DNA of 64,000 nucleotides, taken from NCBI GenBank assembly GCA_021817145.1, contig JAKAVV010000005.1, positions 1 through 64,000 on the forward strand, written 5' to 3'. Both the position numbers and the translations under genes were made by a program. Position 1 is the stretch's first letter, and every line of letters begins with the position of its first letter. This document shows, in pieces, positions 1-6,994 of this stretch. The stretch is from a bacterium (GTDB lineage: Bacteria > Vulcanimicrobiota > JABDET01). The notes under the pieces are model-generated. The model saw only the letters and a program-made list of their open reading frames with translations, had not been told where the DNA came from and did no database searches.

Positions 1-201
1 GGCGAAAACCCAAACGGAAGTTTAAAAGCGATTGCTGGAATTTGCAGTAAGAGTAGAAATGTTTTAGGATTAATGCCTCATCCTGAGAGATGCAGCGAAA
101 AGCTTTTGAAGGGTGAAGATGGATTAAAGTTGTTTCAATCCATTATGAATTTCTACGCGATTTCCAGCGATTCGCAAAACTTGCGCTGCGTGAAAAGGTA
201 A
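1..201 (+). CDS. purQ: Phosphoribosylformylglycinamidine synthase, glutaminase subunit PurQ (C-terminal part)
   Basis: The frame is open from base 1 and ends at TAA (199-201), giving the last 66 residues of a protein whose start lies outside the window. The segment GLMPHPER is the conserved C-terminal part of the class I glutamine amidotransferase domain of PurQ; its His belongs to the Cys-His-Glu triad that releases ammonia for FGAM synthesis. The preceding residues ([12 protein letters not shown]) also match PurQ. A free-standing PurQ implies a separate small PurL rather than the fused enzyme of enteric bacteria. The catalytic Cys is not visible here. Confidence 0.9.
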   Translation, partial: GENPNGSLKAIAGICSKSRNVLGLMPHPERCSEKLLKGEDGLKLFQSIMNFYAISSDSQNLRCVKR

Positions 202-231
202 TCTATCCTTTCTATCAAAAAATACTGATCA

Positions 232-639
232 GTGTATAAAAAAATCATTGTCGCTTTTCTTAAAGATAAAATAACAAATCTTGAAGCCGTTATCCTATTC
301 GGCAGTTATGCAAAAAATTTAGCGGATAAAAATAGCGATATTGATGTCGCTTTTTTAAGTAAAGATAAAATTTTCAATCTGGAAAGGTGGCAATTGCAGG
401 AAGATTTAGCCTCTAAATTAAATAAAAACATTGATTTAATCAATCTAGAAACCGCAACCGACGTTCTTAAATTTCAAATCGCTTCTCAGGGAAAAGTTAT
501 CTATGCTGCTGACAGACAAAATGTTGAAAATTATTTAGATAAAATCTATACTGCTTATTTGCAGTTAAATGAAGATAGAAAGGGTATCCTGGAAGATATA
601 AGTAAAGGCGTGTATTATGAAAGACGATCTAATCATTAA
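232..639 (+). CDS. mntA: MntA-type nucleotidyltransferase antitoxin
   Basis: This 135-residue protein has the minimal nucleotidyltransferase signature GS-x10-D-x-D, seen as GSYAKN followed by DID around residues 25-39. MntA proteins neutralise a HEPN-domain toxin by adding AMP to it near its active site. The start is GTG. The gene overlaps the following HepT gene by 23 bp, the usual arrangement of these pairs, so translation is probably coupled. The order antitoxin then toxin is also usual. The G+C looks lower than in the housekeeping genes, consistent with a mobile module. Function is inferred from motif and partner. Confidence 0.85.
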   Translation: MYKKIIVAFLKDKITNLEAVILFGSYAKNLADKNSDIDVAFLSKDKIFNLERWQLQEDLASKLNKNIDLINLETATDVLKFQIASQGKVIYAADRQNVENYLDKIYTAYLQLNEDRKGILEDISKGVYYERRSNH

Positions 640-1024
640 TAAAATTAACACGATCAACAAATGTATTGTCAGAATAAAAGAGGAATACCAAAGTTCAAAA
701 GAGAGATTCAGAATAAACTTTACCATACAGGATGCGGTTATGCTAAATCTGGAAAGAGCATCTCAAGCAGCAATAGATATTGCCGCCCACATTGTTAGAA
801 TCAAGAAATTAGGTGTTCCTCAAACAAACAGGGACGTTTTTGTATTTTTAGAAAAAAATGGATTTATTTCAAAAAAGATCGGCAGAAAGATGCAGGGTAT
901 GGTTGGTTTTAGGAACCTTGCTGTCCATGATTATCAAAACCTTAATTTAGACATAATTATAGAAATTATTGAAAAAGATCTTGATGATTTCATTAAATTT
1001 ACGGATCAGGTTCTCAAATCTTAA
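617..1024 (+). CDS. hepT: HepT-like HEPN ribonuclease toxin (DUF86)
   Basis: This 135-residue, mostly helical protein has the HEPN RNase motif R-x4-H-x-Y near its C-terminus (RNLAVHDY, about residues 99-106). HepT toxins cleave RNA as dimers and are held inactive by the neighbouring MntA. The catalytic Arg, His and Tyr are all present, so unlike the pair at 29.1-29.5 kb this one looks intact. The ATG at 617 lies inside mntA. Function is inferred from the family and the pairing. Confidence 0.85.
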   Translation: MKDDLIINKINTINKCIVRIKEEYQSSKERFRINFTIQDAVMLNLERASQAAIDIAAHIVRIKKLGVPQTNRDVFVFLEKNGFISKKIGRKMQGMVGFRNLAVHDYQNLNLDIIIEIIEKDLDDFIKFTDQVLKS

Positions 1025-1173
1025 AGTACAGCCCCAGAATCCACAAAAAAAATTGCAGGTTTCTGTTTTTTGAGGAGGTTCAGGGTTTACCACTTTGATT
1101 TTTAAATAAGTAATTCCCATCTTAAATGGATTCCACCTCGCAGGGAAGGAACCTCTGAAAACTCCGCATAAAA

Positions 1174-1199
1174 AAAGAGGGGCTGCAAAACCCCTCTTT
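1174..1199 (-). terminator. Rho-independent terminator after flagellin 1
   Basis: A 9-bp perfect stem (AAAGAGGGG at 1174-1182, CCCCTCTTT at 1191-1199) with an 8-base loop. Read on the minus strand it is followed by a run of seven T. It lies 23 bases downstream of the flagellin stop codon. The rest of the 1025-1221 gap holds no gene I can support. Confidence 0.85.
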
Positions 1200-1221
1200 A
1201 GAACTAAGTTTGCGATTTTTC

Positions 1222-2523
1222 TTATGGGAAAAGTTTCAAGATCCCCTGAGGAGCCAGGTTTGCCTGACCTAACATAGAAGTCGCGGTTTGAACCAGGATC
1301 TCTTCTTGTGTCATCTGGGTAGTTGCTTGGGCAACATTGACACTTGTAATTCGAGTCATGGCAGCGGTTTCATTTTCACTTAAAACCTGGTTGCTTTGGA
1401 CCAGATCATTAAAGCGGTTCTGCGCTGCTCCTAAAACCGATTCTTCTGAACTGACAATACTGATAGCATGTTGAATTTGATTGATCGCTCCTTCAGCCTG
1501 CATCACATCCGTAACATTGACATTCTGCTGCGTAAAAAGACTGCTTGCCTGCATAGAAGGGGAATAAACCCGAATCACATTCCCTGCATTTGGTCCGACT
1601 TGAACCATCAGGGAATTATCAACTGTCACTCCAGGCTGATAGGCTGTAGTTGACATAAATCCACTGCTGCCAACCATGCTGGCAATATCACTGTAAGTTA
1701 AACCCGTAAAATTTAGGGTGACAGAGAAAGTTCCTCCTCCAACAGTTACTAATTTTCCGTTTGAGAGCTCGGAAAGGGTCCCTGCTGTTACAGCAATAGC
1801 CACAGAGGTTCCAACGTTTAAAACTGTGGTTAAAATTGTGAGGTCAGCTAATGTCGCTTGATTCTGGACACTTGAATAAACATTAACAATAAAACTGGAT
1901 GCATTGACACTATCTGGAGCAATAGAGAATTTAAATACTTCATCCAGGAAACAGCCGTAATTAAGGGTTGGATTTAAGAGACTAGCGCTGGCTGTAAATC
2001 CTGCAATAAAAGAAACTCCAACATTCCCTAAATAGGCATTGCTGTTCAGGTTAATCGTGCTTTCGACCCCTGATTGAGGGGCTTGTATTGAACCATCTAA
2101 AAGTGGCTGGGTTCCAAATGTGGTGCTGGTTACAATTTGATTGATCTGTTTTTGAAGCTGATTGATCTCTTGTTGAATATCCTGTCTGTCAGTATTGCTT
2201 TTTGAGGCGCTGGCCGCTTCTGCTGCAAGAGAGTTCATCTGCTGTAAAATATTCATAATCTGTGTTAAGCCGCCCTGAGCTACTTGAACCACTGAAACAG
2301 CATCCTGGGCATTTAAGCTTCCCTGATTTAACACATTGATACTATTTTGCAAATTATTAGCGATGGCATTACCTGCCACATCATTAGCAGGGGTGTTGAT
2401 TCGCAGCCCTGTTGACAACTGCAAAATTGTATTGGATAAATTGGTTTGATTGATTCCGAGTTGATTCCCAACCTGTAATGCTGTCAGATTGGTGCTGAGA
2501 CTTCCAAAAGGTGAAATTGCCAT
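1222..2523 (-). CDS. Flagellin (first copy)
   Basis: This 433-residue protein is the structural subunit of the flagellar filament. The conserved D0/D1 core is at both ends: the N-terminal 70 residues contain LSTGLRINTPANDVAGNAIA, and the last 90 contain the matching helix ending QTATSMLGQANLAPQ. The middle (about 150-330) is a variable surface domain. It shares the CFLDE and SSFIV motifs with flagellin 2, so the copies are paralogs. A strong AAGGAGGG ribosome site precedes the ATG. A sigma70-like promoter lies about 200 bases upstream and a terminator follows, so it is probably a single-gene unit. A lone Cys in the variable domain is unusual for a flagellin. Confidence 0.95.
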   Translation of the reverse strand: MAISPFGSLSTNLTALQVGNQLGINQTNLSNTILQLSTGLRINTPANDVAGNAIANNLQNSINVLNQGSLNAQDAVSVVQVAQGGLTQIMNILQQMNSLAAEAASASKSNTDRQDIQQEINQLQKQINQIVTSTTFGTQPLLDGSIQAPQSGVESTINLNSNAYLGNVGVSFIAGFTASASLLNPTLNYGCFLDEVFKFSIAPDSVNASSFIVNVYSSVQNQATLADLTILTTVLNVGTSVAIAVTAGTLSELSNGKLVTVGGGTFSVTLNFTGLTYSDIASMVGSSGFMSTTAYQPGVTVDNSLMVQVGPNAGNVIRVYSPSMQASSLFTQQNVNVTDVMQAEGAINQIQHAISIVSSEESVLGAAQNRFNDLVQSNQVLSENETAAMTRITSVNVAQATTQMTQEEILVQTATSMLGQANLAPQGILKLFP

Positions 2524-2715
2524 TGAAAGGATCCCTCCTTAATTAAAATTTTCATCCATGATAAAACTTATGCTGCTGTTAATTGAGGACTTTTCTTTTC
2601 TCACCTCCGCTGCCTGAAGTAAAGTCCTGTGAACAGGCTTTTCTTAAGTTCTTTTCAGTTCCTGCCGATAAGGGATCCTGTGAGAGAAAAATTAACCTTA
2701 TCAGCTTACTGAATC
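2524..2715 (-). promoter_or_regulatory. Long structured 5' leader of flagellin 1
   Basis: About 190 nt separate the predicted promoter from the flagellin start. Plus-strand positions 2586-2593 (AGGACTTT) and 2621-2628 (AAAGTCCT) form one stem. 2626-2629 (CCTG) with 2634-2637 (CAGG) form an overlapping hairpin, so the two are mutually exclusive. On the transcript ATGGA (complement of 2555-2559) and AAGGAGGGA occur near the start; these fit the CsrA core ANGGA. TTATCGGCAG is shared with the two leaders at 5.0 and 6.1 kb. The function is inferred. Confidence 0.5.
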
Positions 2716-2722
2716 ACTTTTA

Positions 2723-2751
2723 ATTATACCAGGGAAAAGGTGGGAAAACAA
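2723..2751 (-). promoter_or_regulatory. Sigma70-like promoter of flagellin 1
   Basis: On the minus strand TTGTTT (complement of 2746-2751), a 17-bp spacer and TATAAT (complement of 2723-2728). The -10 is a perfect consensus. The -35 overlaps the ATG of the divergent transposase fragment. Use of a housekeeping-type promoter rather than a sigma28 type is unusual for flagellin. Confidence 0.6.
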
Positions 2752-3251
2752 TGAGCTTGTCCGTGCATGATTCCAGTTTTTCAGAGAAGAATGTCCGTGT
2801 TCCAATTCGAATTTCTCGATTTTCCTCAGGATGGAATTGGAGCTGTGTGAATCAGGAATGTCCTGAATATGGGTTAAAAGGCAGTATCAATGTTGTGGTC
2901 GCGAAAATTTATGGGAAAAGGAAAATTCGGCTGCTGCGCTGCCGCGCCTGCAATTCCACTTTTTCAGAAAGAAGATTTTCTCCTTTTTATGGTTCCCATG
3001 CTGATGAACAGCTTATTTTACAAGCTCTTGTCCTGATTGCTCAAGGGAAAAGCATAAGAAATGCGGCAAAAACTCTTGGGGTTGATAAAGACACAGTATG
3101 CCGCTGGCTGGACAAAGCAGCTCAATCCCCTTCCCATGTTAAAACGTTTCTGGAAGAGGAAAAAGTATCAGAACCCCTTGTTCAGGGTTTTGTTTTTTCT
3201 CTTGAGAAACGCTCTTCGAGAAAAACAGAGATTCTCTCCCCACCTCTCTAA
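2751..3251 (+). pseudogene. IS1-like transposase N-terminal fragment
   Basis: The first about 125 residues are a zinc ribbon (CVNQEC...CRAC) followed by a helix-turn-helix (GKSIRNAAKTLGVDKDTVCRW). This is the N-terminal DNA-binding part of IS1-family-like transposases, which normally continue into a catalytic DDE domain. Here the frame ends at 166 residues after an unrelated tail, and no DDE domain follows on either strand. I read it as a remnant left by an insertion sequence, lying between the two flagellin units. No terminal inverted repeats were found by eye. It could instead have been kept as a small DNA-binding protein. Confidence 0.6.
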
Positions 3252-3325
3252 CCTAACAGGGCAAAAATTAAATTATCGAGAAAGACTGCTCCGAAATTCG
3301 GGATATCGTATAGTTTATCTGTCGG

Positions 3326-3679
3326 CTAAGGGAGAATTTTTAAATTTCTCATATTGGAACCCCTTTCATCCTGTTTTTTTTCTTTAAAAGCTCCGAAGGA
3401 GCTTTTGCTCATTCGCTCGTCTGCAGCCTGCAAGCGGCTGCGATCTCGCTCATTTCGCATTAAAAATCCGGCCGCAAATTTCACCAGTCCTGAAGTCGGC
3501 AGTTGTGAAACACGATTCTCTTTTTGAATCAGCTCCCATACTTCTTCTCTATGAATTGAAATTTCATCAGGGGCTGTAATTCCGATTTTAACCCTTCCAT
3601 CATTGACCTCGAGAATCGTAATTTTAACGCAGTCTGCAATTCGAATCCCTTCATCCTGTTTTCGAGCTAAAACTAACAT
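3326..3679 (-). CDS. csrA: Carbon storage regulator CsrA with long C-terminal extension
   Basis: Residues 1-56 are a complete CsrA, starting MLVLARKQDEGIRI and containing the RNA-contact stretch EISIHREEV. CsrA is a homodimeric RNA-binding protein that represses translation by covering GGA motifs in leaders. Its ATG directly follows the flagellin 2 stop codon (TAA-ATG), so the two are co-transcribed. No FliW gene, the usual CsrA antagonist in flagellar systems, is in the window. The family is normally 60-75 residues; here about 60 extra basic residues follow, encoded by DNA full of inverted repeats. That part may be read-through into non-coding repeat DNA. Confidence 0.9.
   Translation of the reverse strand: MLVLARKQDEGIRIADCVKITILEVNDGRVKIGITAPDEISIHREEVWELIQKENRVSQLPTSGLVKFAAGFLMRNERDRSRLQAADERMSKSSFGAFKEKKQDERGSNMRNLKILP
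3387..3441 (-). repeat. Two hairpins inside the csrA 3' extension
   Basis: At 3387-3407 a perfect 9-bp inverted repeat surrounds a 3-base centre (arms AAAAGCTCC and GGAGCTTTT). At 3423-3428/3436-3441 the arms GCAGCC and GGCTGC pair. In csrA orientation the first hairpin ends in TTTT and looks like a weak terminator. Both lie in the non-conserved 3' part of csrA. Confidence 0.55.
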
Positions 3680-4975
3680 TTAAAACACCCCCTTTTGGTT
3701 TTGGGCTTGAATCAATTCAATAAAAATCTCAGGAACTAAATTTGCCTGAGCTAGAACAGAGGTAGTGGTTTGAACCAGAATCTCCTGTTTAACAAGAGCT
3801 GTGATCTCTTGAGGCACATTCAGATCCATAATATTGGAGCGAGCAGCTGTCAAGTTTTCTTCCATGACTTGATTGTTCGAAATCAGAAATTGGAGCCGAT
3901 TTTGCAGCCCCCCTAAAAGGGAACCTGCTTCATTCGCAGTATTCAAACCATGCTGAATTTGGACAATCGCCCCTTCTGCCCCAAGAAAACTGGTAACATT
4001 CACATCCTGCTTTGAAAAAAGGGAGGATGACAATACTTCAGGGGCAAAGATCCGAATCACATCCCCAACATTTGGACCGACTTGAACCATCACTGAATTA
4101 TCTACCGTAATTCGCGGCTGAAATGCGGTTGTTTCCGCAAAAGCGGTTTTCCCAATAATTCCGGGTATATCCGAAAAAGTTAATCCCGAAAAATTCAGGG
4201 TTGCCACAAAAGTGGCTCCGCCAGGGGCTGAAGAAGGGACAGTGATAGGGGTTAGAGTTCCGGCTGAAACCGTAAAATCCACCACTTCACTGGCAATGGT
4301 TGCTGGAACCCCACTCACAATACAGCCGCTGGCAAAAACATCCACAATAAAACTGGAGGTTGAAATCGTGCTGGCTGCAATGGTGAATTCAAAAGCTTCA
4401 TCCAGAAAACAGGTGGCATTGGTTGAAGGGGACAGGAGTTGGGGATTGGATACTCCAATTGTGGAAAGAAAAGTCACACCTTGCGCTCCTAAAAATGAAT
4501 TCGAGGTTATGGCAAGTGTTGAAGGTTCTGATGGCTCTGGAGACTGCAGGGTTCCATCCAGAAGAATTTCATTCCCAAAAGCAGTTGTTTCAACGATTTG
4601 ATCGATCTGTTTTAACAATTGATTTACCTGGGTTTGAATCTCCTGCCTGCCTGCAGAAGTTTGGGTGCTGGAAGCAGCTTCTGCTGCAAGGGTATTCATC
4701 TGCTGCAGAATTCCTGTGATCTGCTGAACCCCTCCTTCTGCGATCTGGATTAATGAAATGGCATCTTGAGCATTCAGTGTTCCTTGATTCAAAAGATTCA
4801 GGCTGCTCTGCAGATTGTTGGCAATGGCATTCCCTGCCACATCATCAGCAGGGGTGTTGATTCTCAGTCCTGTGCTTAATCTCTCAATACTTTGAGACAA
4901 GTTTAATTCATTGTTCTGTAATTGATTGGCTGCCAATAAAGCGGGCAGATTGGTATTTAAAGTAAAAACACTCAT
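3680..4975 (-). CDS. Flagellin (second copy)
   Basis: This 431-residue filament subunit starts at ATG 4975 (MSVFTLNTNLPALLAANQ), 7 bases after GGAGG. An in-frame ATG further upstream (5014) lies before that site, in the leader, and is not the likely start. The N-terminal core carries LSTGLRINTPADDVAGNAIA and the C-terminal core TTSVLAQANL. The central domain carries CFLDEAFEFTI, matching flagellin 1, plus a second Cys. csrA follows with no gap and a structured leader precedes. Expression is likely controlled after transcription, as the leader has three ANGGA motifs. Confidence 0.94.
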   Translation of the reverse strand: MSVFTLNTNLPALLAANQLQNNELNLSQSIERLSTGLRINTPADDVAGNAIANNLQSSLNLLNQGTLNAQDAISLIQIAEGGVQQITGILQQMNTLAAEAASSTQTSAGRQEIQTQVNQLLKQIDQIVETTAFGNEILLDGTLQSPEPSEPSTLAITSNSFLGAQGVTFLSTIGVSNPQLLSPSTNATCFLDEAFEFTIAASTISTSSFIVDVFASGCIVSGVPATIASEVVDFTVSAGTLTPITVPSSAPGGATFVATLNFSGLTFSDIPGIIGKTAFAETTAFQPRITVDNSVMVQVGPNVGDVIRIFAPEVLSSSLFSKQDVNVTSFLGAEGAIVQIQHGLNTANEAGSLLGGLQNRLQFLISNNQVMEENLTAARSNIMDLNVPQEITALVKQEILVQTTTSVLAQANLVPEIFIELIQAQNQKGVF

Positions 4976-5170
4976 CTTGCTTCCTCCTTCCGTGGAATAT
5001 AAAAAATTATCCATGAAAGGGGTTTAACTTAAGAAAGATTTCTGCCGATAAATGAAAATGACGGCAGCGGATACCTATTTTGCGCGATGATCAGCTTGGC
5101 GGCTACTCGCGTAGATTAAAGTTAAACCCCTGTCGTTTTTTTACTGCCTCAATAAAACCACCCCCTTTTT
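4976..5170 (-). promoter_or_regulatory. Structured leader of flagellin 2 (copy A of a duplicated leader)
   Basis: On the transcript a 13-bp perfect stem closes the element (plus-strand arms 5018-5030 and 5119-5131, core GGGGTTTAACTT). Inside it is a second stem CTGCCG/CGGCAG (5042-5047 with 5062-5067). Downstream come ATGGA (complement of 5010-5014), ACGGA (4989-4993) and the ribosome site GAAGGAGGAA. The whole stretch is closely related to 6100-6296, ahead of the sulfotransferase-like gene. It matches no riboswitch class I know. No convincing promoter hexamers were seen. Confidence 0.6.
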
Positions 5171-5223
5171 TATGACGATTCTTGTTCCATCCTGCCTTTC
5201 ACCTTTAAAGCAAAAGGTAATCT

Positions 5224-6099
5224 CTACGCAGCTTTTGTCCCCCCTTTCCGATAAAATTCATCAGGATAATATTGTTTCAGCATAGGAGAATTTTTGACTT
5301 TATCATAAAAGTTTAGAAGACTCGGATTAGATTGATACACAAAAGCTTTGTGTGGATTGATCATGGTTAAAGCCGCTTTGATCTCGACTGGGCCGACTTT
5401 TAACCCTGCAAAATCACAGAGAGCAGTTAAGAGTTTCCCTTTATCTGAAACTAGATCTTCATACCGAATCTCCATTTTGTTAGTTGGGTTTACTGTGTTT
5501 AGGGTTTCAACCCCTTTTGAAACGTATGTTTCCCAAAGTTTAAATCCGTTCTCTAAGTTCAGGCAGCTCACAGAGGTAACAAAACGGGGAAGATAATTTG
5601 AATTTGCATTTGCCGCCCACAATTTGGAGGCTTGCAGCTCTTCTTCTCCTCGGGTTTTCAGGCTGGCAGCTGCATCCACTCCATTTCGAACAATATATAG
5701 AACTTTTGCTTGTGGGAATAGAGTTAACCATATTGGGAGTATAAAAGTATTCCTAGGATCTTTCCACCCCCATGGGATTGTCATAGAAAACAGATTGAAG
5801 CTGCCTGTTTGATTCGAGTCAAGGAATTCTTGATTCTTGGGAGAGCGCAAATATTTCTGCAAATAAGAGGTAACCATCTCAAACAATTCTTTGTTTTTCA
5901 AGAGGCTGTCAACTACTTCAGGGTTGTCCCAGGCTCCCCCGCACAAATTTAAGATCCAATCATTGATTCTGAGAAAAAAAATGGCTTCATGATTCCTCTC
6001 TTTTTCTTTCCCTACAAACAACCCTAAATCTTCTAAAATCCTAGCCAGCATCCCTGTCCCTGATCTGTGCATTCCCATAATGACAACTGGCTGATACAT
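5224..6099 (-). CDS. Sulfotransferase-family protein
   Basis: A 291-residue soluble protein with the two PAPS-binding motifs of sulfotransferases. The 5'-phosphosulfate loop is MGMHRSGTGML (about residues 9-19) and the 3'-phosphate site is IVRNGVDAAASL (about 136-147). Such enzymes move sulfate from PAPS to a hydroxyl or amine. The ATG follows GGAGGAAGCAA. Its leader is a near copy of the flagellin 2 leader, so the two should be co-regulated. I infer that it modifies flagellin or a flagellar glycan; the acceptor cannot be seen. No glycosyltransferase is next to it. Confidence 0.8.
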   Translation of the reverse strand: MYQPVVIMGMHRSGTGMLARILEDLGLFVGKEKERNHEAIFFLRINDWILNLCGGAWDNPEVVDSLLKNKELFEMVTSYLQKYLRSPKNQEFLDSNQTGSFNLFSMTIPWGWKDPRNTFILPIWLTLFPQAKVLYIVRNGVDAAASLKTRGEEELQASKLWAANANSNYLPRFVTSVSCLNLENGFKLWETYVSKGVETLNTVNPTNKMEIRYEDLVSDKGKLLTALCDFAGLKVGPVEIKAALTMINPHKAFVYQSNPSLLNFYDKVKNSPMLKQYYPDEFYRKGGTKAA

Positions 6100-6296
6100 T
6101 TGCTTCCTCCTTCCGTGGAATATAGAAAATAATCCATGAAAGGGGTTTAACTCAAGAAAGATTTCTGCCGATAATAAAGATGACGGCAGGAGATCTTTCT
6201 TGGACGAAGATAAGCTTGCGACGGCTGATCGTGCAAAAAAGTTAAACCCCTGTCGTCTTTTTTACGGATTGAATGAGATTCACCCCCTTTTGTTTA
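6100..6296 (-). promoter_or_regulatory. Structured leader of the sulfotransferase gene (copy B)
   Basis: Closing stem AGGGGTTTAACT (6141-6152) with 6240-6251, 12 bp. Inner hairpin CTGCCG (6165-6170) with CGGCAG (6184-6189), lengthened by CAAGAAAGAT (6153-6162) with 6193-6202. ATGGA (complement of 6133-6137), ACGGA (6112-6116) and the GGAGGAAG ribosome site match copy A. Stem sequences and the 30 bases before the start are conserved, while the inner loops differ. Confidence 0.6.
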
Positions 6297-6566
6297 TACC
6301 CCAAAAGGGAGAACAAGAAATAAAGTATTGAATGTCAATGACATGGTTCTTGACTTTCCTTGTCATTCCGGACATTTTCTGTCCTCCCTTCCTTGGGATC
6401 TATTTATTCGTACTCTTTTATTATATAATAAATTTCCCTTTAAAGCAAGAAAATAAAGCAGTGAGTGTGTCCGTATTTCATGCTAAATTTTTACGGCTTA
6501 AAAGCTGCGGGATTCTCCTTATGCCCAGGAGAACAAAGAAGATAAGCCTGTCAGAGTCTCAGCCTA
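6297..6566. other. Intergenic stretch without a supported gene
   Basis: A short plus-strand frame starting at 6332 has no ribosome site and no recognisable domain, so I do not call it. The strand of any promoter for copy B is unclear. Confidence 0.5.
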
Positions 6567-6788
6567 TTAGGGTTTAAACAAAACGGCTGTTAAAAGAGCA
6601 AACATGATTCCCAGCATCCACCACAAATGTTTATCCAGCTTCTGCTCTATCCTATCTATTTTTAGAGCTATCTCGCTTATTTTTTCATCCAATCTGTCTG
6701 TTTTCTGGTTTAGTCTGCCAATCGTCTGATCCAGTCGAGCTTCCAATTTTCCCACCCTTTCCAGAAGGTTTTGATTTCTTAATGACAT
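6567..6788 (-). CDS. Small coiled-coil protein with C-terminal membrane anchor
   Basis: A 73-residue protein. Residues 5-52 form a regular heptad coiled coil (ERVGKLEARLDQTIGRL and so on) and residues 54-71 a hydrophobic helix (WWMLGIMFALLTAVLF). This layout resembles XhlA-type and similar small tail-anchored proteins. A strong GGAGGTGA ribosome site lies 9 bases ahead of the ATG, which supports a real gene. No partner is obvious; it stands alone between the flagellar block and the regulator. Function unknown. Confidence 0.7.
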   Translation of the reverse strand: MSLRNQNLLERVGKLEARLDQTIGRLNQKTDRLDEKISEIALKIDRIEQKLDKHLWWMLGIMFALLTAVLFKP

Positions 6789-6994
6789 GCACTGTCACCT
6801 CCAATATACCATATTTTTAAATCCGAATCAATCTTTCTGGTTTAGTCTAACAAACTCGGATCAAAAAACTGTCAAAAATGAAGCGAAAAAAAACATCAAT
6901 GCGCAGTATTTTCTAGGGAATTTAACGTTTTTATAGAACCTCAAAAAGGTGGAGTATCCAGCTTTTATGAAGTATATAGGGAGGAAATGAAGAG

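Noticed and set aside
2644-2671. TTAAGTTC-N12-GCCGATAA on the plus strand, like a sigma28 flagellar promoter
   Set aside because: It points away from the flagellin, toward a transposase remnant. The same GCCGATAA recurs at 5042 and 6166 as one arm of an RNA stem on the minus strand, so it is better explained as structure.
3061-3387. 108-residue frame overlapping the transposase remnant
   Set aside because: It is an alternative frame of the remnant; it does not continue the transposase family.
4212-4601. Open frames of 98-129 residues opposite flagellin 2
   Set aside because: They are shadows of the flagellin gene; no ribosome site and no domains.
4976-5170. Cyclic di-GMP-I riboswitch
   Set aside because: Conserved GEMM-I bases (such as GCAAAGCC and GGTAGGTAGCGGGG) are absent, and the architecture is different.
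6332-6577. Plus-strand 81-residue open frame
   Set aside because: No ribosome site, no domain, and codon use unlike the neighbours; likely chance.
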